Shown here one piece after another: positions 16,986-26,632 of a stretch of DNA of 64,000 nucleotides (position 1 is the stretch's first letter; each line of letters opens with the position of its first letter). The notes below the pieces were generated by a model. It was not told where the DNA came from and ran no database searches. It was given only the letters and a program-made list of their open reading frames with translations. This DNA is from DLKC01 sp002478885 (GTDB lineage: Bacteria > Bacteroidota > Bacteroidia > Chitinophagales > Chitinophagaceae): positions 496,001-560,000 of the forward strand of contig JAXLUI010000002.1 in the NCBI GenBank assembly GCA_046329585.1. Direction: 5' to 3'. Made by a program: the position numbers and the translations under genes.

Positions 16986-19900
16986 ATGAAAAAAAACTAC
17001 CTGCTGGCAGGGCTTGCTGCGTTGCTTTGTACCACCCTGCATGCGCAGAATATCAGCATCATTAAAGACGTAAACGATGCTAAAGACAGCTACCCTTCCA
17101 ATTCCGCTTTTTCGATCAACAACAGGGAGCGTACATTTCCCACGCTGAATAACGTTACTTATTTCACCAGCAGTGATGGTGTGCATGGGTATGAATTGTG
17201 GCGTACCGACGGGACGAAAAACGGCACTTTTATGCTGAAAGATATTAATCCCAATACAGGCGCCGGCTCATTTCCTTCATCGCTTACGCTTGCCGGCAAC
17301 ATTATATTTTTTGTAGCCGATGACGGGCAGCACGGCATGGAGTTGTGGAAGACCGATGGCACCGCGGAAGGAACAGTAATGGTAAGTGATATTTTGCCGG
17401 GCACCGTTGGTTCTTTCCCCAATTATCTTACCGCTGTAAACAATCTCGTTTTTTTTATTGGCTTTGATGACGTAAATGGCTATGAGATCTGGAGAAGCGA
17501 TGGTACCGAAGCCGGGACATTCCTGACAAAAGACCTGTCACCGGGGCTGAACTATCAAAACCCCATTTACCTGACAAAAATCGGGAACAAATTATGGTTT
17601 GTACTCAACAGTACTTATTCCGCTGCTGACGGCATTTATGCATCCGACGGCACTTCCGAAGGAACAACACAGGTTTTCTCTTCGCTCGGTTGCGGTCAGA
17701 TGCTGGGCATTGGAAAGAAAGTATTCTTTGTAAACTACGATTACAATTATGGTTCAGAGTTATGGGTAACCGACGGCGTGACCAGCAATATAGTGAAAGA
17801 TATTCTCCCCGGCACGGATGGCTCTTTGCCTGGCGAACTGGTAAATATGAATGGCATACTCTATTTCAGTGCCGGTGCTAACCCATACTATATCGGCAAC
17901 GGCGACAGGGAGCTATACCGTTCCGATGGTACTTACGATGGCACTTATAAAGTTGCTGACATTTATGCCGGGCCATACAACAGTTCAGCGCCAACCTATC
18001 TTACTGTTGTGCGCAATCAAGTATTTTTCACCGCTACCAATGAACTCGGTTTTGGCTTATGGAAGTCAGATGGCACTGCTGAGGGCACCTTCCTGGTAAA
18101 ACCATTTAACAATACCAGTGTGACCAAACTTACGGCTGCCAATAACCTGTTATATTTCTCTGCCGAAGATGCAAACGGCCAGGAACTTTGGGTGAGCGAC
18201 GGCACGAATTCAAATACGAAACTTGTTAAAGACATATTCCCGGGCCTTGGGGGCTCAAACCCGTCTTACTTAACGCCCAATAAAAACAAGGTAATCTTTG
18301 CTGCGACAGGAACATCAGGTGCTGAATTGTGGAAAAGCGATGGCACTGAAGCCGGAACTGAGCTTGTAAAAGATATCAACCGGAGCACCACCAGTTCCTC
18401 TTACCCATATGGATTTGCCGCGCTTAACAACAACGCGCTTTTCTATGCAAATACCAATGCATACGGCCAGGAGCTGTGGAAAACTGATGGAACAAATGCG
18501 GGTACAGTGATGGTAAAAGATATTTACCCGGGCTCACAAACCAGTAACCAGAACAGCGCCCTGGTTCTCATGGCCCCTGCGGGTAACGGGCTGGTACTGT
18601 CAGCTGCCTCTCCTGTTTTTGGTAATGAGTTATGGAAGACCGACGGAACCAGCGCAGGTACGCAGATGCTGAAAGACCTTACACCCGGTTCAGCCGGTTC
18701 AAATTTTGTGATCGACCAGGCCGACGTTTCCCAATTCCATTCCTCGGGCAATAAGTGTTATTTTGTGCTGTCGAACAATCCCAGTTACGGCGACGTTAAT
18801 CTATGGGTAACAGACGGTACCGAAGGCGGAACTCATTTGATTAATTACTTTTTGAACGATTCTTATTTGAGAGATCTTACAGCTGTAAACAACAAGCTGA
18901 TGTTTACCGGTTTTTCTTACTATGTGCCATCACAATTGATGGTTACCGATGGCACTGCTGCCGGCACTATTACGCTGAATGGCATTGATCCTAAAGCTGC
19001 ATCGTTTCGTAGTTATAAAGACAGCCTGGTTTATTTCAACAGTAATGACAATAACTTCTGGGTGTCGGACGGAACAAATGAAGGCACCCATATGTTAAAA
19101 TCAAACTTCGCCGTATACGCGATTGACTTTGACTTCTTCCCCCAGCATTCCGCTTCGCTGAATGGCAATCTTGCTTTTGGCGCTGATGATTTTCTTGCGG
19201 GCACAGAACTCTGGATCACCAATGGAACAACGGCCGGTACAAAACTGGTGAAAGATATCAACCCCGGCGCGACAGGCAGCTATCCCAATAATTTTACATT
19301 GGTCAACAGCACCGTGTTTTTTACAGCCAATGATGGCTCGCATGGAAAGGAACTCTGGAAATCAGACGGAACAAAAAAAGGAACGGTGCTGGTGAAAGAT
19401 ATTTCAACAGGTTCAGCGTCTTCTCAACTCGGCAACCTTACCAATGCCAATGGCATCCTCTATTTTACAGTAACAGACGCCCTTTATAATATTGTTATGT
19501 GGCAAAGCGACGGAACAGAAGCGGGTACACACCCGGTTGCCGATAATAATTTCCCCGCACTTTCCATCGGTAGCTTCTGGCCATGGCTCGTGATCAATAA
19601 CAAAATGTTCCTGCAGGCAAGTACCGCAGAACTCGGCTCTGAGCCCACCCAGGCTTTATTAAACACGGCAGCAGCGGCCTCGCTTCAGTTTGCGGGTAAT
19701 ATGGCAGGTACCGATGCCTTGCTTAACTGGCAGGCCGTTAACGAAAAAGAAGTGGCGGGCTACACGCTTCAGCGAAGCGAAAATGGTATCGATTTTACGA
19801 CCATTGGCAAGCTCAGCGCACGCAAATTGCAGGCATACAATAACTACAGCTACACCGATCGCAATATCGGCGAATCAACGGCTTCAACGGTCTATTACAG

Positions 19901-20222
19901 GTTACAGCAGTTGGCAGGTGATGATGCCATTATCAGCACTAAAACCGTAGCAGTGAATTTAAAGAATATGATCACTGTCAACGTATTGCCAAATCCTGTT
20001 ATCAATAATTTTCAACTGAACCTGCAACTAAAGGCTGCACAAAAACTACTGGTAAAAGTGAATGATGCAGGTGGCAACACCTTACTCGCAGAAACCCGCA
20101 ATATGCAGGGCGGCAGCAGCGTCTTAAATTATAAGGCGTCGGCCTGGCCTGCCGGCAGTTACATACTTACGGTTACGCTGGAAGATGGAACCAAAAAAGA
20201 AGTGAAGATCGTTAAGCAGTAA
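16986..20222 (+). CDS. Secreted ELWxxDGT-repeat protein with T9SS C-terminal sorting domain
   Basis: Secreted protein of 1078 residues. A signal peptide (KKNYLLAGLAALLCTTLHAQ) is followed by about 17 copies of the ELWxxDGT motif, each in a unit of about 45-60 residues (ELWRTDGT, EIWRSDGT, ELWVSDGT, some degenerate such as QLMVTDGT). The units probably form beta-propeller blades. A fibronectin-like region (about 905-990, with VAGYTLQRSENGIDF) and a C-terminal type A T9SS sorting domain (NVLPNPVINNFQLNL to the end) follow. Export through T9SS and attachment to or release from the surface is therefore inferred. ELWxxDGT proteins have no settled function; adhesion is often suggested. The alternative GTG start two codons upstream is not preferred. 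Confidence 0.9.
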   Translation: MKKNYLLAGLAALLCTTLHAQNISIIKDVNDAKDSYPSNSAFSINNRERTFPTLNNVTYFTSSDGVHGYELWRTDGTKNGTFMLKDINPNTGAGSFPSSLTLAGNIIFFVADDGQHGMELWKTDGTAEGTVMVSDILPGTVGSFPNYLTAVNNLVFFIGFDDVNGYEIWRSDGTEAGTFLTKDLSPGLNYQNPIYLTKIGNKLWFVLNSTYSAADGIYASDGTSEGTTQVFSSLGCGQMLGIGKKVFFVNYDYNYGSELWVTDGVTSNIVKDILPGTDGSLPGELVNMNGILYFSAGANPYYIGNGDRELYRSDGTYDGTYKVADIYAGPYNSSAPTYLTVVRNQVFFTATNELGFGLWKSDGTAEGTFLVKPFNNTSVTKLTAANNLLYFSAEDANGQELWVSDGTNSNTKLVKDIFPGLGGSNPSYLTPNKNKVIFAATGTSGAELWKSDGTEAGTELVKDINRSTTSSSYPYGFAALNNNALFYANTNAYGQELWKTDGTNAGTVMVKDIYPGSQTSNQNSALVLMAPAGNGLVLSAASPVFGNELWKTDGTSAGTQMLKDLTPGSAGSNFVIDQADVSQFHSSGNKCYFVLSNNPSYGDVNLWVTDGTEGGTHLINYFLNDSYLRDLTAVNNKLMFTGFSYYVPSQLMVTDGTAAGTITLNGIDPKAASFRSYKDSLVYFNSNDNNFWVSDGTNEGTHMLKSNFAVYAIDFDFFPQHSASLNGNLAFGADDFLAGTELWITNGTTAGTKLVKDINPGATGSYPNNFTLVNSTVFFTANDGSHGKELWKSDGTKKGTVLVKDISTGSASSQLGNLTNANGILYFTVTDALYNIVMWQSDGTEAGTHPVADNNFPALSIGSFWPWLVINNKMFLQASTAELGSEPTQALLNTAAAASLQFAGNMAGTDALLNWQAVNEKEVAGYTLQRSENGIDFTTIGKLSARKLQAYNNYSYTDRNIGESTASTVYYRLQQLAGDDAIISTKTVAVNLKNMITVNVLPNPVINNFQLNLQLKAAQKLLVKVNDAGGNTLLAETRNMQGGSSVLNYKASAWPAGSYILTVTLEDGTKKEVKIVKQ

Positions 20223-20243
20223 CGATTGAAAAACTGGTTTTGC

Positions 20244-20290
20244 CCTGTATTATGAATGATGAATATCAACAATAATACAGGTTTTTTTTT
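20244..20290 (+). terminator. Terminator of the ELWxxDGT gene
   Basis: CCTGTATTA and TAATACAGG form a nine-pair stem with a 20-base loop, followed by nine T. The T tract also marks the left end of the dispersed repeat at locus C. Confidence 0.8.
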
Positions 20291-20465
20291 GCCCGGCTTT
20301 AGCCATCCACCAGGCTTTACTTGCATCGCACACTTGTACGGTTTGCCCTGAACTCAGCACAGGCTTCCGGTATTTCCCGGGCTTCCCTGCTGCCAAAAGC
20401 GATACAGCCGAAGCGTGCGACGCAACGATGCCTTATGCTTATCCCAAAGCCTGGCTCCAAAACAA
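20282..20465. repeat. Dispersed inverted-repeat element, locus C
   Basis: Both arms are present. The left starts with T tract then GCCCGGCTTTAGCC and core TTGCATCGCACACTTGTAC (20321-20339). The right core GCGTGCGACGCAACGATG (20413-20430) leads to GCCTGGCTCCAAAA. It lies between two convergent genes. Confidence 0.8.
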
Positions 20466-20482
20466 AGACAAATAAATAGTGG

Positions 20483-23400
20483 CTACAGTGTTCCCGCAAT
20501 GGTTTGATCGATTTCTTCCTCCGCTTCCTGCATTTGCCGCAGGCGTTTGAGTTTACGGCCGTAGGCGATTTTTGTGATGAGTACAAATAAAACGGGCACT
20601 ACAAATATGGCGAGTGTCGTCGCTGCGAGCATGCCGCCAAACACCGTCCAGCCAATGGTCTTACGGGCTTCGGCCCCTGCGCCGGTGGCAAAGGCAAGTG
20701 GCAATACGCCAAAGATGAAAGCAAGTGAAGTCATTACAATCGGTCGCAAACGCAACTGCACGGCCTGCAGTGTTGAGTGAACAATGTCCATCCCCCTGTC
20801 AACCCTTTCCTTTGCAAACTCAACGATAAGGATCGCATTCTTTGCAGAAAGCCCGATAAGCGTTATTAAACCGATCTGCGCATAAATATTGTTGGAGATA
20901 TTCGGTAATAACGTAAGGGTAACAATGGAACCAAACGCACCAATGGGAACGGCAAACAACACCGAGAAGGGAATGCTCCAGCTTTCATACAACGCGGCAA
21001 GAAACAAAAACACAAATACAATTGATATGGTAAAGATGATGCCGGTGCTGCTGCCGGCTTTTATTTCTTCCCGGCTAAGGCCGGAGAAATCGTAGCTGTA
21101 ACCACGTGGCAGTGTTTTGGAAGCCACGTCTTTTAAGGCATCCAAAGCCTGCCCGCTGCTATAGCCAGGCTTGGGCGTTCCATTGATCTCGATAGAACGG
21201 TAAATATTATAGTGCGAAATAAGCGAAGGCGTTTCTATGACCTTTGTTTTAACGAGCGAATTCAGGGGAACCATATTGCCCTGGCTGTTGCGTACATAGA
21301 ATTTGGAAAGATCGTCAATATCTTTCCGGTAACCGGTGTCGGCCTGTGCCATCACGCGAAAGTTTCTTCCATATACATTAAAGTCGTTTACATAACTGCT
21401 GCCCAGCAACGTAGAAAGGTTGCTGTATACTTCGCTGACGGAAACACCCAGTTTCTTGGCCTGCTCGCGGTCAACATCAACCTGGTAAGCAGGCGTATTC
21501 GCTGTAAAGTACGTATACGCCATCCCTATTTCAGGGCGCTTGTTTAATGCCGCAAGAAAGTTGCGGGCAACCTTTTCAAACTGTTGAATATTGTCTGTAC
21601 TGGTGGTTTGCTGCAGTTCAAAAGTAAAACCTGCCGTAGCTCCCAAACCATTAATGGCCGGTGGCGCTATGGCAAGCACCCTTGCCTCTTTCAAATCGTG
21701 CGTCTTTTTCTGTATTTCAGCAATGACGCCCTGCAGCTGGGCCTCTTTTTCTTTACGGTCGTCCCAGGGTTTTAATGAAACGAAGATGGTGCCTACGTTT
21801 GATTTGTTGGAAAAGCTCACTACGTTAAAACCAGCCAGTCCACCCACCACGCCTACCGCCGGTATTTCCCTCAAACGTTTTTGTATCTCCAGCAACATGT
21901 CCATACTCCTTTTTGTGGAGGTTGCTTCCGGCATTTCATAGGTAACAAAGAGACGGCCATTATCCTCAGAAGGAATGAACGCAGTCGGCTTATTCTTAAA
22001 CAGCATAAACAAGCCCACAAACAAACAGGTAAGCATCACCAAAACCAATGGGGTAGCCTTTATGCTGTTTTTCACCCCTCGTGTATAGGAGCTGTTGATC
22101 CTGCCAAAACCATTGTTAAACCCACGGAAAAACCTGGCAAGAAAATTCCTTTTGGGCTTTTGTTCATCAACAGGTTTCAAAAGCAACATACAAAGTGCCG
22201 GTGTTAAAGAGAGTGCGACAAATGCCGATATAAGCACTGATATGGCGATCGTTATAGCGAACTGCTGATATAACCTTCCAACAATACCCGGCACAAAACC
22301 CACCGGGATAAACACGGCCGCCAGGATCAGCGCGATGGCAACTACCGGGCCCGAGATATCTTTCATGGCCCTTACCGTTGCTTCCTTTGCAGACAGGTGC
22401 TCATGATCGATATAGTGCTGTACCGCCTCCGTAACCACGATGGCATCATCAACTACAATACCGATTGCCAGGACAAACCCAAATAAGGTAAGCGTATTAA
22501 TTGTAAAGCCAAGGGGTACGAAAAAGATGAACGTGCCAATGATGGAGACAGGAATTGCCAGCACGGGAATAAGTGTTGCCCGCCAGTTCTGCAGAAACAG
22601 GAATACAACGATCACCACCAGCAACAATGCAATGCCTAAAGTATGCAGTACTTCGTTGATGGATGCCTGCACCACAGAAACCGTTTCAAAAGGAATCAGG
22701 AAATCGATGTCTTTTGGAAAGGTCTTCTTCAGGTTGTCCAATTCCGCCATTACGCCCTTGTAAGTATCCAGCGCGTTGGCGCCGGGTGCCTGGTAAACCA
22801 GTACGAAAGCAGCCCGCTGGCCATTTACAAACGCATTGTTGCCATAATTAAATTTGGCAAGCTCTACACGTGCCACATCGCGCAGGTACACGATAGAACC
22901 CTGCGAGGGGTTTGTTCTTACAATAATGTTTTCAAAATCTTCCTTTTTATTAATGCGGCTGTTGGTAAGCACACTGTATTCAAATGTTTGCACGTTGGGC
23001 TGAGGCACTCCGCCGATGGTACCTGCTGCGACCTGGAGGTTCTGTTCCTGGAGCGCAGAAGTTACATCATTGGCCGTTAAATGCAACGCCGCCAGTTTTT
23101 CCGGGTCTAGCCATACACGCATCCCAAAATCATCACCGAGCGAGGTGATGTCACCAACACCCTTCACACGAAGCAAGGCATCTTTAATGTAAATATTGGT
23201 GTAGTTGCCGATGAAGGTTCCGTCGTGAGTGCCGTTTGGCGAATACACAGACAGCACCATCATGATCGTTGGGTTACGTTTACGTACGGTAACGCCTAAA
23301 CGTTTTACTGCGTCTGGAAGCGTCGGCTGTGCAACGCTCACCCTGTTCTGTACATCCAGTGCGGCGATATCGATATTGGTACCAATGTCAAATGTCACGC

Positions 23401-23674
23401 TCACACCACTCTGCCCGCTTGCTGTGCTCGTACTGCTGAGAAACGCCATGCCCGGCGTACCGTTTACCTGCGTCTCAATTGCGGTGGTGGTTGTTTGTTC
23501 AACGGTTTGTGCATCCGCTCCTATAAAGTTTGAACTTATGGACACAACCGGTGGCGTAATATCGGGGTACTGCGCAACTGGCAGGGTGGTCATGGCGATG
23601 ATGCCCACAAGCACAATAACGATGGAAATAACCATCGCTGTTACCGGTCTTTTTATAAAAGTATCTGCAATCAT
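20483..23674 (-). CDS. RND efflux pump, HAE1 (AcrB/MexB) family
   Basis: Inner-membrane drug/proton antiporter of 1063 residues, the normal length of AcrB homologues. It has twelve predicted membrane helices with two large periplasmic loops. The helix-4 motif GIVVDDAIVVTEAVQ carries the proton-relay Asp pair, and the final helices contain GLSAKNAILIVEFAKE (relay Lys). It begins at ATG 23674. It forms the last gene of a minus-strand operon TolC, adaptor, pump, although 256 bases separate it from the adaptor and hold a dispersed repeat. Substrates are amphiphilic compounds by family knowledge; no local regulator gene of the TetR kind is present. Confidence 0.95.
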   Translation of the reverse strand: MIADTFIKRPVTAMVISIVIVLVGIIAMTTLPVAQYPDITPPVVSISSNFIGADAQTVEQTTTTAIETQVNGTPGMAFLSSTSTASGQSGVSVTFDIGTNIDIAALDVQNRVSVAQPTLPDAVKRLGVTVRKRNPTIMMVLSVYSPNGTHDGTFIGNYTNIYIKDALLRVKGVGDITSLGDDFGMRVWLDPEKLAALHLTANDVTSALQEQNLQVAAGTIGGVPQPNVQTFEYSVLTNSRINKKEDFENIIVRTNPSQGSIVYLRDVARVELAKFNYGNNAFVNGQRAAFVLVYQAPGANALDTYKGVMAELDNLKKTFPKDIDFLIPFETVSVVQASINEVLHTLGIALLLVVIVVFLFLQNWRATLIPVLAIPVSIIGTFIFFVPLGFTINTLTLFGFVLAIGIVVDDAIVVTEAVQHYIDHEHLSAKEATVRAMKDISGPVVAIALILAAVFIPVGFVPGIVGRLYQQFAITIAISVLISAFVALSLTPALCMLLLKPVDEQKPKRNFLARFFRGFNNGFGRINSSYTRGVKNSIKATPLVLVMLTCLFVGLFMLFKNKPTAFIPSEDNGRLFVTYEMPEATSTKRSMDMLLEIQKRLREIPAVGVVGGLAGFNVVSFSNKSNVGTIFVSLKPWDDRKEKEAQLQGVIAEIQKKTHDLKEARVLAIAPPAINGLGATAGFTFELQQTTSTDNIQQFEKVARNFLAALNKRPEIGMAYTYFTANTPAYQVDVDREQAKKLGVSVSEVYSNLSTLLGSSYVNDFNVYGRNFRVMAQADTGYRKDIDDLSKFYVRNSQGNMVPLNSLVKTKVIETPSLISHYNIYRSIEINGTPKPGYSSGQALDALKDVASKTLPRGYSYDFSGLSREEIKAGSSTGIIFTISIVFVFLFLAALYESWSIPFSVLFAVPIGAFGSIVTLTLLPNISNNIYAQIGLITLIGLSAKNAILIVEFAKERVDRGMDIVHSTLQAVQLRLRPIVMTSLAFIFGVLPLAFATGAGAEARKTIGWTVFGGMLAATTLAIFVVPVLFVLITKIAYGRKLKRLRQMQEAEEEIDQTIAGTL

Positions 23675-23740
23675 ACCCTGTTTCGTTTTTATCGTGTGTG
23701 GTCAATCCTTAATCATCAACTGATCGCACTATAATATTTA

Positions 23741-23928
23741 CCCGGGAAAAATCCTGTTACCGCTTGTTTGCTTCGTGCCATCCCGCATGTATGTACCATA
23801 AACTGGTTTACCATTCATAATGTACGTGGCTCAGTCAGTGGCTGCTTTGGTGGAAGATACCGGTTGCAACAGCTGAAGGGTGCGACGCAACAAAAGCCTG
23901 CTGCCTGTTCTGTCGCCCGGCACAAAAA
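23741..23928. repeat. Dispersed inverted-repeat element, locus D, inside the efflux operon
   Basis: The right core GGGTGCGACGCAAC (23878-23891) leads to GCCCGGCACAAAAAAA, ending two bases from the stop codon of the adaptor gene. The left arm (near 23765-23790) is strongly decayed. The element sits between two genes of one operon. Confidence 0.6.
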
Positions 23929-23930
23929 AA

Positions 23931-25055
23931 TCAGTTTGCATGCAGGGCAGTATCAATTTTCACGGCGGCCCCTTCCCTTAGATTTTGTACGCCCTGCACA
24001 GCGATACGCTCACCGCCCGACAGTCCGTTTTTAATAATAACATTTGTTCCGATTTGCTTACCAACCACAACGCGGCGCTGCGTTACTTTGCTGCTGTCGT
24101 TGATTACATATACGAAAAACTCGCCAAGCTGTTCGGTAATGGCTTTGTAGGGAATGACAACCGACTGCACGCCTGAGTTATTCAGTACGCGGAGTATGCC
24201 GGACATACCTGCTTTTAGTTCGCCCTTGTCGTTGGCAAACTCGAGACGCATTTTGATAGTGCCTGTTTGGGGGTCAACTGCCCGGTCGATCAAACTTATT
24301 TTGCCGCCAACCGGGTAAACCTCGCCACCAAATTGCAGGCGGAAACTGCTGTCTTTTTCTTTCATGCCTTCCTGTTGAAGCTTGGTAAACCGGAATATCT
24401 GGCTTTGGTCTACCGCGACGTCAACCGCCATAGGATTATCGGATGAAACAGTATTAAGAATGGTTTGCCCGGCATTAACCGGCGAACCAACTTTTACCTG
24501 AGAAATACCGATTGTACCATCAAAAGGCGCATACACAGCAGAGTAATTCACCGCGGTTTGCACTGCACGAACATTTGCTTCTGCGGCATCAACCTGCTTT
24601 TTCGCAGCTTCAAGTGCTGCATCGGCATAGTCGACCTGTTGTTTTGCAATGGCATCTTTCTTATCAAGCTCATGGTAGCGGTCCGCATCTTTCTGAGCTT
24701 TCAGAAGATTGGTTTGCTGCACCTGCAGGTTTGCCACGGCCTGCTGGTAGTTAGCCTGGAACTGCTGCTGATCGAAAGTGTATAGCTTCTGGCCTTTTTT
24801 CACATGCTCGCCATCTTTGAAGTAAATACCGGTAACAAATCCGCTCACCTGCGAGCGCAGGTCGGTTTGATTAAACGCCGTCACCGTTGCCGGGTAGTCA
24901 TCGTAATAAACCGCAGCATTTGTGGTGACTGTTTGCGCGGTAACGGTGGCTACCGGCGGCGGACCTTGTTGCTGTTGCTGCGGGGTGCTGCCGCAGGAGG
25001 CAAATACGACAACGCCGGCCGATAAAAAACAATGTATAATTTGCTTTAATGACAT
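23931..25055 (-). CDS. RND periplasmic adaptor (membrane fusion) lipoprotein
   Basis: AcrA/MexA-type adaptor of 374 residues. The N-terminus has a lipoprotein signal peptide with lipobox Cys (VVVFASCGSTPQ) and a Gln-rich linker. Then come the barrel-sandwich (YPATVTAFNQTDLRSQVSGFV), an alpha-helical hairpin (about 95-165, coiled coil) and the beta-barrel and membrane-proximal regions. It bridges the inner-membrane pump and the TolC channel. It lies 17 bases after the TolC gene and upstream of the pump. Confidence 0.93.
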   Translation of the reverse strand: MSLKQIIHCFLSAGVVVFASCGSTPQQQQQGPPPVATVTAQTVTTNAAVYYDDYPATVTAFNQTDLRSQVSGFVTGIYFKDGEHVKKGQKLYTFDQQQFQANYQQAVANLQVQQTNLLKAQKDADRYHELDKKDAIAKQQVDYADAALEAAKKQVDAAEANVRAVQTAVNYSAVYAPFDGTIGISQVKVGSPVNAGQTILNTVSSDNPMAVDVAVDQSQIFRFTKLQQEGMKEKDSSFRLQFGGEVYPVGGKISLIDRAVDPQTGTIKMRLEFANDKGELKAGMSGILRVLNNSGVQSVVIPYKAITEQLGEFFVYVINDSSKVTQRRVVVGKQIGTNVIIKNGLSGGERIAVQGVQNLREGAAVKIDTALHAN

Positions 25056-25072
25056 ACTGATGATTTATATAA

Positions 25073-26398
25073 TCAGAAAATTAATGCTCCCATTGCTTTC
25101 TGCACGTCGATCTTTGAGGAAAGCAACCTGTTTAGTGCATCATAGTAATTGATCTTTGCCGTGCGGAGATCTGTTTCTGCAGCTACCACTTCCAGGTAAG
25201 TTTTAACGCCCGATTTATATTGCAATTCGATAACGTCATAAACTTCTTTCGCCAGTTCCACGTTTTCTTTCAGGGCAACAAAGGCTGCGAGATTACTTTT
25301 ATAAAGTGCCATTGCCTGCGCATACTCGGTGCTGATGTTTTGCTGCAGTTTTACCATATCCCAATCCATGCGTTTCAATTCCCATTCCTGTTGCCGGATA
25401 TTGTATTTTCTTTTACCTCCCTGGAAAATGGGGACGGAAATATTCAGGCCGGCATAAGAATTCGGAAATGCCTGGCCATACAATTTGCTGAAACTGTTGT
25501 CCTGGAAATTAAGATTGTAAGCACCGTTCAAAGAAACATCAGGTAAATAACTCCACTTGTTATAGCGGAGATTTGCTTCCTGCAATTTTCTTTTTGTTGC
25601 GAGCAATTGGTATTCTACCCGGTTGCTGTATGCTGCTTTGGCAACAGTATCAACAAACAGTTCATTTTCCATTTTCAGGCTGTCGTAGGTAATGGTGAGG
25701 TCGCCCGAAACAGGATAACCCATCAGGGATTTAAGGTATTCCATCTTCGCCTCCAATGCCGCATTATTGGATTTACGTAAGGCATTTGCATTATTCAATG
25801 CAATGGTGGCGCGTTTATAATCGGTCTTGTCGGCTATGCCAACCGTATAGCGGCTATAAGCATCTTTAAGGCTCCGTTCGAGCCGAACAATATCTTCATC
25901 TGTCGCTTTTATTTGCTGCAGGGTGGTGAGCACATCATAAAATGCTTTTGCAGTGGCTGCAGCTATTTCAATTTTAGTACCGGTGGTTACCTGCTTAACC
26001 TGGGTGCGCACATCGTCCTTTGTTTTACTCGCCAACAAAACATCGCGGTTAAAAAGATTTTGATGAAGCGTAACCTGCATGGCGGAGGTATTATCGGTAC
26101 CAAGCTTTATCGTATTGCCCTGGAACACCACTTTCTGCAGTTGAAAATTATGCTGAAACAGGTAAGCGAAATTCAATTGCGGGTACCAATCAGAAAGCTT
26201 GTCTTTAATTATTGTTTCGGTTATTGATTCGTCGATCAGCGATTGCTGAATAACGGGTTGATGCATGAGTGCATACTGCACACATTGTTCAAGCGAAGCG
26301 TTGCTGAGAAGAGAATCATTCGTTTGAGCAGAAATAGACCCGATCCCCGATATCAATACAACACACAAAACCCATGTTCTACGGAGGTAATATGCCAT
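25073..26398 (-). CDS. TolC-family outer membrane efflux protein
   Basis: Outer-membrane channel of 441 residues, with a signal peptide cleaved near SISAQ and two OEP repeats made of long coiled helices (a second conserved region contains NLNFQDNSFSKLYGQ and SVPIFQGGKRKYNI). It begins at ATG 26396-26398 and is the first gene of the tripartite efflux operon. Its size and repeats fit the TolC/OprM group. The channel would connect the pump and adaptor to the outside. Confidence 0.93.
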   Translation of the reverse strand: MAYYLRRTWVLCVVLISGIGSISAQTNDSLLSNASLEQCVQYALMHQPVIQQSLIDESITETIIKDKLSDWYPQLNFAYLFQHNFQLQKVVFQGNTIKLGTDNTSAMQVTLHQNLFNRDVLLASKTKDDVRTQVKQVTTGTKIEIAAATAKAFYDVLTTLQQIKATDEDIVRLERSLKDAYSRYTVGIADKTDYKRATIALNNANALRKSNNAALEAKMEYLKSLMGYPVSGDLTITYDSLKMENELFVDTVAKAAYSNRVEYQLLATKRKLQEANLRYNKWSYLPDVSLNGAYNLNFQDNSFSKLYGQAFPNSYAGLNISVPIFQGGKRKYNIRQQEWELKRMDWDMVKLQQNISTEYAQAMALYKSNLAAFVALKENVELAKEVYDVIELQYKSGVKTYLEVVAAETDLRTAKINYYDALNRLLSSKIDVQKAMGALIF

Positions 26399-26576
26399 TG
26401 CTGGTTAATGTTATCCCGCAAAGTAAAAGCAATTAGCACTAAATACCATTGCGATTTGCGGCGAACACTAAAAAAACCGCTACCAACTAAATGAAAGTGT
26501 TAACGATTTCAACTTATGACAATGCTTAAATGCGCCGACACTTTAACTGAACCGGCTCTACCAGCAGTTTGCAAAT

Positions 26577-26613
26577 AAAAAAAGAACAACCATTATTTAG
26601 TTGTTCTTTTTTT
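26577..26613 (-). terminator. Bidirectional-type terminator after the SPFH gene
   Basis: AAAAGAACAAC, a nine-base loop and GTTGTTCTTTT, flanked by A and T tracts on both sides. It lies 20 bases after the SPFH stop on the minus strand. It also insulates the efflux operon promoter region. Confidence 0.9.
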
Positions 26614-26632
26614 GCCAGCGTTCTTTGTCAGA

